Shown here one piece after another: positions 45,656 through 55,113 of a stretch of DNA of 64,000 nucleotides (position 1 is its first letter; each line of letters opens with the position of its first letter). Below the pieces are notes generated by a model. It did not search any database and was not told the DNA's origin. It was given only the letters and a program-made list of their open reading frames with translations. The stretch comes from Aurelia coerulea (taxonomy: Eukaryota > Cnidaria > Scyphozoa > Semaeostomeae > Ulmaridae), in NCBI GenBank assembly GCA_039566865.1, contig CM076959.1, positions 9,283,501-9,347,500 on the forward strand, given 5' to 3'. Both the position numbers and the translations under genes were made by a program.

Positions 45656-47287
45656 AATAGGTTCATCATCATCATCATCATCAATAATTTATTTAATGTA
45701 GGCTAAGTAAAATAAAAAGAATAGCTAAATTACAGCTAATTTAGGCCTACTTTACAAAAATTTACAAAATTTACAAATTAATTCCTAAAGCTATTCAATA
45801 AAAACATTTAGTGGATTATATACAAGATAAAAGCATGCCTTCCCTACGAGGTACGGAGCGACGCCCACCTCCCAGAGAGACGGCGGACACACCGCGCGAG
45901 GGAACCCCCACACGCATATCCTAAGCTGCGGTCGCCGCTAGGGAGCAATTCCCCAGTTCAACCGCAGCCCAGTGCCTGCATCGTGAAGGGGACCTCACAT
46001 CCCGCACAGCACATCCCCCATCCCACCGGGAAGCAGTGCACCGCCCCCATCCTCGCGAGAAGGCCCAAGAAATGTTTATCATGTTAGAAACCCAACTCTT
46101 GGAATGTATGTTTTGCAGAGCCTACAGTTGCATTTTTCGCCATTCCAACATCTAATTCGTTTTTTGAAAATAGGAAGGGTGCTTGATCGTTTTATTTCGT
46201 GCGGTAAAAACTGCCAAAGTTTATTTCCAAGGTAGGCTATGGTCTCAACTCCAAAGGACGTGGTTCGCACCTTTGGAATTTGAGCGTCATTGCCATGCCT
46301 TAGGTTGCAGCTAATACCTCTCTCCATAAAAATATCTTTCATGAAAGGTGGATTTAGATCAGACTTTGTTTTAAAAATTTCCGTCATAAGCAACTGTAGG
46401 TTTCTTACATGGATGGGCACCGAATTGCTCTGTTCCAGGAGAGAACCAAAATCACTTCCGTGATCCTTGTACGCAATGCGCAGTGCCCTTTCGTGAACAT
46501 GATTTATTCTATGGTTTAAAGTTCTGTCATAAAACATCCAAACAAGTGGACAGTAGCTAAAGTGCGATAACACAAATGCTCTCATTAGCTGCTGCAATTT
46601 GTCAGTGTCCATGTAGCAGGATATACGGGCAAGAGCATGGAGTTTCTGGCCGGCCTTTCTACATAGGGTCTTCACATGTCCTTTGAAAGATAGTGATCGA
46701 TCAAAGGTTATACCGAGAAGAGTTTCCTGTCTACTTTCTTTCACACAGGCCTCGCCTATTTTGATGGTTATTTCATTATCTCCCTTCGCACCAAAAATCA
46801 TTAAATGGCATTTGTCTTCATTTAGCTTCATACAATTGTTTGGAAACCACTCAGTTATTTTAAGGGCATCATGTTCTAAATGCGCAATGACAGTTTCAAT
46901 CCTAGGACCACACGCATAAATTGTTGTATCGTCTGCATAGTTACAGATTTTGGTTTCCTCCAAGAACATGAATAGGTCATTCAGGTATATGTTAAACAAA
47001 AGGGGTCCCAAGACTGAACCTTGTGGTACTCCCAGGACAGTTTTTGTCCACGTGCTGAATGAAGCATTGACCTTTACCCTCTGCTTCCTGTCGGTGAGAT
47101 AGCTATGGATAAACAGCAAGGCAGGTCTACTGAAACCGTATGCATTCAATTTTGCAATCAATAGTTCGTGATTTAGACAATCGAAGGCTTTCGAAAGGTC
47201 CGTCAGGACGGCCCCTGCAACGCCACCGTTGTCCAATGACTTCTTGCAGGTTTCCACAAAATTCAAAAGTTGTTTCGGAGTCTTCAC
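45656..47287 (-). pseudogene. LINE-B fragment inserted between LINE-A ORFs
   Basis: A 402-codon uninterrupted frame (47287 to stop at 46079) begins within the reverse transcriptase. It keeps LTDLSKAFDCLNHELL (motif A Asp), GVPQGSVLGPLLFNIYLNDL and NYADDTTIYA (catalytic YADD), then the thumb and a C-terminal Cys motif WNGEKCNCRLCK. Endonuclease and fingers are missing, as in 5'-truncated LINE insertions. The 3' UTR contains an unusual GC-rich island (45846-46066) and ends with an ATC/GAT microsatellite (about 45663-45683). The long intact frame suggests a fairly young insertion. Confidence 0.9.
45846..46066 (-). other. GC-rich island in the LINE-B 3' UTR
   Basis: About 220 bp of strongly GC-rich sequence in AT-rich DNA, immediately after the LINE-B stop codon. 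It holds potential stems such as gctgcggttgaactgggg opposite ccctagcggcgaccgcagc. The other two LINE-B copies (33.5 kb and 57.6 kb) do not have it. It matches no rRNA or tRNA I recognise. Candidate structured RNA domain or inserted SINE. Confidence 0.6.
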
Positions 47288-47289
47288 CT

Positions 47290-50200
47290 GTAGGTCAGAG
47301 AGATTTTGTTGTGCACTTAGTTTCTTCTCAATGCTATTGCAAATTTTCAGGCTATATCAATTTCCTGTCTGTTTTATTCTCATATCAAAAGTTATCCTGC
47401 CTTTCGCGGTTGCAGCCCATTTTTTCATAGGTCATCTGATTTATGCCAAGTCTTGTTTCTTGCCCTTATTTTCTCAATCTTATTCATGCATAAGGATAAT
47501 TTCATACATTCTCTTTGAGCTTTATAAACGAGTTCCATTTGCATTGTACAGCCTTTTCCGGTCTAATTATGGCACAATCAAGTATCTTTTCCTAGTGTAT
47601 ATCCATTCGTATGCGGTCTGCATTGCTTGCAACCATCTTTATTCGCAATGGGTAATATCAAGGATGATCTTACTTAGCGGAGACGTGGAACTGAACCCTG
47701 GCCCTGAGACCTTGACGTTTTGTACTTGGAATCTAAACAGTATTACTGCCCATGATTTTCTGCGTGTTTCACTTATAGAGGCATACAACTCCATAAATAA
47801 TTATGATCTCATAGGCATTGTTGAGACCCATCTCAATGATTCTATTAATCAGGAGAGACTTGTTCTCAAAGGGTATGATTTCATCACATGTAATCACCCA
47901 TTGAATATTAAAAGGGGTGGAGTTGGTTTGTATATTAAAGATTCGCTAGCAAAGAAGCAAAGACCAGACATTGCAACACTGCCTGAAAGCATCGTTTGTG
48001 AACTCCATATTGACAAGAAAAAATATTTTTTCGTTGTCATGTATAGAAGTCCTGGCCAAAAAACCAGCAGGAATTTGACAATTTTATGATTAATTTTGAA
48101 CTAATGTTATCTAAAATCTCTGCCATTATTACTGGAGATTTTAATTGTCGCTCCCACCAGTGGTGGGAAAGAGACAATGAAAACGATGAGGGAAAACAAT
48201 TTGAACCACTAACGGCAGACCTTGGATTACATCAGTTGGTATCTGGACCGACCCATATGATTGGCCAATCAAAATCTTGCATTGATTTGATCTCAACTGA
48301 CCAACCTAACCTGTTTATTGAGTCTGGTATTCACCCTTCCCTTCATGAGCAATGCCATCATCAGATTATCCACGGTAAACTGTCCGTCAGAAATCTAGCC
48401 CCGCCCCCGTACACTCGCAAATAATGGTTTTATGATAGGGCTGATTTTATCTCAATACGGAAAAGTGTCGAAATGTTCCATTGGCAAGAGACTTTTAAGG
48501 AGGTAACCCATCCCGATGAGCAAGTCAAGGTTCTTAACGAAGTCCTTTTGAATATCTGTTCAAATTTCATACCAAACGAGCTAAAAAAGATGATCCCCAT
48601 CAGGTGCAATGGATCACTCCGAGCATAAAAAGTTTCTTAAGAAAGAAAAATCGTGCTTTTAAATCATTTATTAGAAAGGGTCAACCAGACGATATGGTTG
48701 AAGATATTCAAAATATGATAGCTCAAGGATCAACACTTGTGGAAGATGCCAAAAACAGATATTTCATTAATGTTGGTCGCAAATTATCGGATCCTTCAAC
48801 TGGCACCAAAAAGTACTGGTCTCTAATCAATAAGATCCTCAACAAGGCTAAGATACCCGAAATACCCCCTCTCCTAGAAAATGATATCTTTGTGCTAGAT
48901 TTTGCGTCAAAGGCTCAAATATTCAATGATTATTTTATCCTTCAATGCACAACATTAGATACTGGCAGTGAAATTCCTAGTGATTTGCCTGTGACAGCAT
49001 CCCAGCTTCGAGAATTTGTCATCTCCGACGATAAATACTGAGGATCATTCCGAATCTTAATCCGAACAAAGCACACGGATGGGATGAAATTTCAGTGCGA
49101 ATGATAAAAATGTGTGACGAGTCTTTAATAATACCGTTGAGATTGATTTTCGAAAATTGTTTGCATCATGGCATCTTCCCTGGAACCTGGAAACGAGCAA
49201 ATGTTGTACCTGTTCACAAGAAAAATGAGAAAAATTTGAAGGAAAATTATCGTCCCATCTCTCTCCTCCCAATTCTTAGCAAAATTTTAGAGAAGCTTAT
49301 CTACGAGTCTTTGTATTCACATTTAGAGAGAGAAAATTTCTTAAACCCCGACCAATCAGGCTTCCGTCCAGGTGATTCAACAATAAATCAACTGCTTTCC
49401 ATAACTCATTCAGTCTTTGAAGCATTTGACTGCAATCCTACACTAGAAGTTCGTTCCGTCTATCTTGACATCTCTAAGGCAGGGTCTGGCATGAGGGCCT
49501 TATCTTTAAGCTTAGGAGATGTGGTGTTTCGGGAAATCTATTGTTACTCCTTAAGAGTTTCTTGTCAAATAGAAAACAGAGGATTGTCTTGAACGGTCAG
49601 GCTTCCACCTGGGGGAATATTTCTGCTGGTGTACCGCAAGGATCGATTTTGGGCCCTTTGCTTTTCTTGATATACATAGATGATCTGACAAAGAATTTGA
49701 AATGTAATGTGAAACTGTTTGCAGATGACACATCACTCTTTACAATTTAGCTGTTAGCGACATGAACCATGACCTGAGTCATATTGCATTATGGGCACAC
49801 GACTGGAGAATGTCCTTCAATCCAGACCCCCGAAAGCAAGCAGTTGAATTAGTCTTTTCAAAGAAAAAGATAAAAACTAACCATCCCGTGATCCTCTTTA
49901 ATGCGTCACCTGTGTCGACAGTTGATCAACATAAACATTTAGGCATCATACTAGATTTTAAACTTTCTTTCTCAGCTCATATACAAGCAGCCATAAACAA
50001 GTCAAGAAAAGCGATTGGAATGGTGAAGTTCATGTCCAAATATCTCCCTAGAAATACATTGAATGAGTTGTATAAATTGTATGTTCGACCCCACCTAGAT
50101 TACGGCGATGCAATTTATCATATACCACATGGGATGGATGGTTCTGAAAATTACATGATGGAAAAACTTGAATCTGTTCAATATTCTGCTGCCCTAGCAG

Positions 50201-50919
50201 TGACAGGAACTTGGAGAGGAACATCTCGGGAAAAGTTGTACAATGAACTTGGATGGGAATCGTTGAGCTCAAGAAGATGGAGTAGACGTCTTATTCTTTT
50301 TTATAAATTTGCCAATAATTTGACCCCTGATTATACAAGTGACCCTATTCCACCATTGCATGAAAATAACTACTCCTTTCGGAATCCGCCAGTAGTAGGG
50401 GAAATAAAGGCAAGAACAGACAAATTTAAATCTAGTTTCTACCCTGACTCCTTGACTGAATGGAATAAGCTTGATCCCGAAATAAGAGAATCCCCCTCTG
50501 TTAGCGTCTTTAGGAAAAAATTATTTTCTCAAATTAGGCCTCCTGCTAATTCTGTATATGGTATTCATAACCCAAAAGGGATTGCATGTTTAACACAGTT
50601 AAGGGTGGGGCTAAGCAAACTCAATTTCCACAAATTTAAACATAATTTTAAAGATACAATCAATCCAATGTGTCCAGTAAACGATGGCATTGAGGATACG
50701 GAGCATTTCTTGCTGCTCTGCAATTCTTTCAGAGAGCATAGATGCAGTCTTCTCGCTGGTGTCAATGATGTACTCGAAGCTTATGGATATTCTGAGGGTT
50801 CAGATATCAATATGTTGCAACTTCTTCAGTACGGAAACAAAAATTTGCCCTTGGAAGCAAACAAATTAATCTTAAATTTAACAATTAAGTACATTTCTGA
50901 AACGGAACGATTTGGTTGA
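47290..50919 (+). pseudogene. LINE-A ORF2: 2A motif, endonuclease, reverse transcriptase (broken)
   Basis: A hydrophobic leader precedes a 2A-type motif SGDVELNPGP (47676-47705). The endonuclease follows: TFCTWNLNS, IVETHLN, RGGVGLYI, MYRSPG, GDFN (48130s), SCIDLI. The RT has NYRPISLLPILSKILEKL (49246 on), AGVPQGSILGPLLFLIYIDD, and FADDTS (49722 on). The C-terminus has a Cys/His motif (CPVNDGIEDTEHFLLLC). At least five lesions break it: a frameshift near 48070, a stop at 48422, shifts near 48575 and 49040, a 7-nt loss near 49475 that removes the motif A Asp, and a shift near 49750. It is inactive as written. Confidence 0.9.
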
Positions 50920-51385
50920 AGGTTACTGGAATCCCTGAATAGAGCACCCAAATCCCTTCTGTATGTGTCTGTTTTTAGTAATTTGTTTTTGTTTTGTTTT
51001 GTCTTTTGTTTGTTTGTTTGTTTGTTTTCTTTCTGCAATTATGTGTCTTAAGGAAGCTTGCAACCAAATAATAGATTTTACATTGCCTTTCTTGGCTCTA
51101 AACCTTGCAAATCTTCACTCGAAATTGTTTGGTTGCAAGATGCCTTAGCTTGTAGCTCTGTTTGTCTGGTTTATATAAATGTACTTGTTCAATGTTTTTC
51201 TTCTTTTTAAGGCCTCGGGGTTGACATAGTATTTTGCTCCTTTTGGTATCGTAGTCGTAGTGTTGTAAAGTAGATTAAGTAGTGTAGGTAGTAATCTGTC
51301 ATGTAAATTTTTTAGATTGAATATATAAAGAAAAAAAATATCATGTGTATTTTCAAATGTCAAGAAGCTCGAAATAAATAAAGGA

Positions 51386-51888
51386 AGGGTCTCAAATAGG
51401 TTTATCTTCATGGATTTGATAAAAACTGCTGAGCTGGGGGACGTCTATTTCGGACTTGAGGTAGTTTTGAAGGACTGGAATGTTGAACGAGGTATCATTC
51501 AGTCCAAAACATGGTTTAGGAGGTAGGTGAACAGTGGTTTGGCGAGGAAGCACCATTGCCAAAAAGATTGGTAAAAGCATAAAGTCCTCAGGGCAAGGCA
51601 GTGCCAGGATGGATGGTCTGACTGATCAATTTAGGTACTGTATCAATAGGGACACTCCAAGCAGATGATATTCTAAAATAGTGGGCAATATCTGTTCGTT
51701 AACAAAGTTCTACAAATTGCCATCACTTTGTGACATTGTAGTAGCTTTTCACAAAGATTAACCATTGATTATGCTGATAATCGGGTGCTTTCCTTTCTCC
51801 AACGCATCGGTCAGCTTTTATTCAATGCACAGATAATGAAACAATTTACACGAATATGTCAGATTAATACGAAAGATAATAAACATAC
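51386..51888. other. No gene seen
   Basis: Short intronic stretch between the LINE-A 3' end and exon B. Confidence 0.5.
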
Positions 51889-51997
51889 CCTCTTGAAAAG
51901 TTTTATTTTCAGTTCCTTTTCAGCAGCCTCGCAATCAATTATCTGCTTGCGAATGAGGCACCTGTCTTTGTAGACACCACATAATTCATCTTGAATC
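51889..51997 (-). CDS. Exon B of the unnamed coiled-coil gene
   Basis: 109 nt between acceptor ttgttttttgaag and donor AAGAGG|gtatgt, phase 2 in and 0 out. It encodes IQDELCGVYKDRCLIRKQII then DCEAAEKELKIKLFKR, a highly charged helix with heptad spacing. The first G completes an Arg codon begun by exon A. Together A and B form one of the best-supported junctions in the window. Confidence 0.82.
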
Positions 51998-52181
51998 CTT
52001 CAAAAAACAACAAATGAATAAAAACTAGATAGCTTTCAAAAGCCTTAGCGTCGTGCAGAACCTCGAACTTGCATTGAATAACAGAATCAATTGCTGAAAC
52101 ATCTTCGCCCGATCACAGGAAACCCAATCGCGTATTATGGCGGCCTAAGCTAATACTAGTAAAAGAAAATAAAATTCATAC

Positions 52182-52300
52182 CGTAAATGGCTGATTGTTA
52201 TCTCGGATATCTCTGTCTCGATTGTGTCTTTTTTCTTGTGCTCTTGTACCCCGAAATGATTGAAGCATTCTGCCACCATGGTAACAGAAGTGATGTTGTT
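52182..52300 (-). CDS. Exon A of the unnamed coiled-coil gene, possible start
   Basis: The donor CATTTACG|gtatga at 52181 ends a frame with ATG at 52279-52277 in good context (ACCATGG). It reads MVAECFNHFGVQEHKKKDTI then ETEISEITISHL. An upstream acceptor (aatacaacag, near 52301) leaves the frame open, so this may be an internal exon starting NNITSVT. The exon lies in the left arm of an inverted duplication; the other copy at 54180-54267 is frameshifted. Orientation and phase tie this copy, and not the other, to exon B. Confidence 0.72.
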
Positions 52301-52353
52301 GCTGTTGTATTGAAATAACGACGCAACATTATCGGTTGAAGTGTATATACATA

Positions 52354-53032
52354 TAAGAAAGAACAATGACTGAAGCTTTCTTACTTACATAAATCTAACA
52401 ACAGTTTTATCCTCGCTCAATCTCGGTGAATTTTGCATCAAACGCCCAGTTCTTTGCATGAAAATGTTCCCCAGCTTTTAAACTTCGTACTCAATGCATT
52501 TGTCTTCACTTTCCTCCCCGAAATGATTTAAAACAAACGCGAAACAAAACTTATCACTTGACAGTTTGAAATCTGCTCAAGCTCCGTCCACCATCGTGGC
52601 CAGGATAAAAGGTGCCGACGTTCGAAATTCGTCAGATTCTTGACGAAAATTACGACGCTGACCCCCGGATCTCCAACAAACGTATTTGCTGCCAATAATC
52701 CTTGCTCGCAAACATCCGGGGGATAAAACCTTGATTTGCTAAGAGTTTTGTTCGAATTTCGAACGTCGGTGCTCTTTATCCTGGCCACGATGGTGAGACG
52801 GAGCTTGAGCGGATTTCAAACTGTCAAAGTGATAAGTTTTGTTTCGCGTTTGTTTTAAATCATTTCGGGGAGGAAAGTGGAGACAAAGGCATTGAGTACG
52901 AAGTTTAAAAGCTGGGGAACATTTCATGCAAAGAACTGGGCGTTTGATGCAAAATCCACCGAGATTGAGCGAGGATAAAACTGTTGTTAGATTTATGTAA
53001 GTAAGAAAGCTTCAGTCCTTGTTCTTTCTTAT
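52354..53032. mobile_element. 679-bp hairpin MITE, TA TSD
   Basis: Arms about 52354-52632 and 52757-53032 around a ~125-bp spacer. Ends TAAGAAAGAACAA and complement, flanked by TA (52352-52353, 53033-53034). The right arm of the surrounding duplication reads through the target (gtatgtatacac), giving an empty site. Confidence 0.93.
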
Positions 53033-54179
53033 ACACTTACCTCACATAAGTATTGCACCACCTTACCTAAAATGGCGCCCAGAAGTGTCTTTTAGCCCAA
53101 CCAACAAAATTTACATAACAAAAGCATCAGCATTTAAGGGTTTCTCTACCGGGTGTTTTGGTGGGAAAAGAATTGTTAATTCGTTTGCTTTTCATTCATA
53201 AGAAAATGAAACGTAATTTTGTTGGTTTCTTTGATAAATTAGCAAAAACCTCCGGACAACACTGCACAAGATTTTGGGAGCGTGGCTGGAGGAGTAGGCC
53301 AAAATAAAATAAGAAATGGATAGATATCTGGGGCAAAGGTAACAACATTTTAGCGTTTTAAAATTAGGATTCTACAAACTTTATCGCTATAACAAAAGTT
53401 TTCCGTGAGGAAGGCAGGAAGGATAAACACAAAGGGAAAACGGAAAGAAACCATTCCAAGGTAAGAATATCCTTGATATCACTGTTATCACATTAGCATT
53501 AATTTTGCTTCCTGGAAGACTTTAGGCAGGTGGTTGACACTTGAATATATGGATTTTGATGTGCTTAACAAAATCGCTACGGTTTAATTTAGTTTGAAGA
53601 TAATTTTGAAATTTAACAAGTGACTGGAGCATGTTTTTTTAACGTGACTCCTTCTTAGAGAAATTCAAGTTCAGCTACATTGAATGACGGCCTCGTTATT
53701 TATTTGAAATTTCTTCTTTTATCACATTCAAAATGGAAAAAGTTTATCATGAGGATAAAGTTTGCAGAATCCTAATTTGAAAACACTAAATTTTGTTTTC
53801 TTTGCCCCCAGATAACTATCCGTTTCTCATTTTGTTTTGGCCTACTCCTCCAGCTACGCTCCCAAAATCTTGTGCAGTGTTGTCCGGAGGTTTTTGCTAA
53901 TTTATCAAAGAAACCAACAAAATTACGTTTCATTTTCTTATGAATGAAAAGCAAACGAATTAACAATTCTTTTCCCACCAAAACACCCGGTAGAGAAACC
54001 TTTAAATGCTGATACTTTTGTTATGCAAATTTTGTTGGTTGGGCTGAAAGACACTTTCGGGCGCCATTTTGTGTTAGGTGGTGCAATACTTATGTGAGGT
54101 AAGTGTATGTATACACACTTCAACCTATAATGTTGCGTCGTTATTTCAATACAACAGCAACAACATCAATTCTGTTACC

Positions 54180-54267
54180 ATGGTGGCAGAATGCTTCAAT
54201 CATTTCGGGGTACAAGAGCACAAGAAATCGAGACAGAGATAACCGAGATAACAATCAGCCATTTACG
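54180..54267 (+). pseudogene. Frameshifted inverted copy of exon A
   Basis: Starts ATGGTGGCAGAATGC like exon A but lacks 10 bp after CACAAGAAA, so the frame runs into a stop (KKSRQR then TAA). The splice donor (ACG|gtatga) survives. No exon B homologue follows on the plus strand. Confidence 0.9.
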
Positions 54268-54336
54268 GTATGAATTTTATTTTCATTTACTAGTATTAGC
54301 TTAGGCCGCCATATTACGCGATTGGGCTTCCTGTGG

Positions 54337-54757
54337 CCCGATATTGGTGAAAGCAAATCATCAGATGAGACTGATTGATAGATTCATTGATTGAGCGATT
54401 AATTTCACATAGTCATTTCAATTAGTGTTGCGCTTGAGCCGAAGTTGTTGTTTTACATTGGGCCATCCACTACAAACCTGAATTACAATATACTTTGAAT
54501 TAAAATGAACTGCGATACCGGGTGTCCCATAACAAGTATACAGATTAGGTTGACCGGAGCCATATGGCAATTTAGAGTGAATCAACTAGAAATAATGTTT
54601 GAACCATCCCTCGGTAGTTGACTTGAACGAAGATACCTTGTTTGTTGATGTTGGTGCGTGCAAGTTAAGATATTAATGTTCAAAGGACAAAATTGCCTCC
54701 ACCTCTAAACCAGAGCTTTAGCGTGTTGGCCTAAGCAAATTCTCGAAGCACAATAAA
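54337..54757. other. No gene seen
   Basis: Contains ataccgggtgtcccataaca near 54515, resembling one end of the CCGGGTG MITE family, without a partner end. Confidence 0.4.
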
Positions 54758-55113
54758 TAAGGGCGTATTCTTTTGGGCATCTTCTGAAAACCGTAGAGTT
54801 GGTTCTTTTGGTGCCATTCTACCGAAAACGGTAGACTTCGCAGAGTTCAGATCATTTTTTATGAATATCCATTCTTTAGGTCATTCTGTTTTCGGTAGAC
54901 TTCTGAGAGATTTTTGACAACGGTAGACTTCCGAGGCCTCAGAACCTTCAGCTCCTGAAGCTGGTAGATGAGAGGTCGCAAAGAGCCTTGTTTCGTGAAT
55001 GAACAAGTTTACAAAACATTCAAAAATACAATAAAGTATTATGAATTCCCTTCTCTTGGGATTTGCAAAACAAAAGTACAATGCATTGCAATGGCTGCAA
55101 TTCACTCGGCTGA

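Larger units (their letters stand above)
43850..51385 (+). mobile_element. LINE-A: near full-length non-LTR retrotransposon, interrupted
   Basis: A plus-strand element: ORF1 (43974-44823), spacer, 2A motif, APE-type endonuclease, reverse transcriptase, C-terminal domain (stop at 50919), then a 3' UTR with TTTG repeats (51001-51027) ending near aaataaataaagg. A minus-strand LINE-B fragment (45656-47287) is inserted between ORF1 and ORF2. That ORF1 and ORF2 belong to one element is inferred from order, strand and spacing. It lies in the B-C intron, antisense to the gene. Confidence 0.75.
52114..54336. repeat. Inverted duplication containing exon A
   Basis: Left arm 52114-52353 plus 53035-53388; right arm 53754-54336; loop about 53389-53753. 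Both arms carry exon A, its donor, about 65 bp of intron and 5' flank. The left arm is split by a TA-flanked hairpin MITE (52354-53032) absent from the right arm. Arms are near-identical; the right copy has a 10-bp deletion in the exon. Confidence 0.92.
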
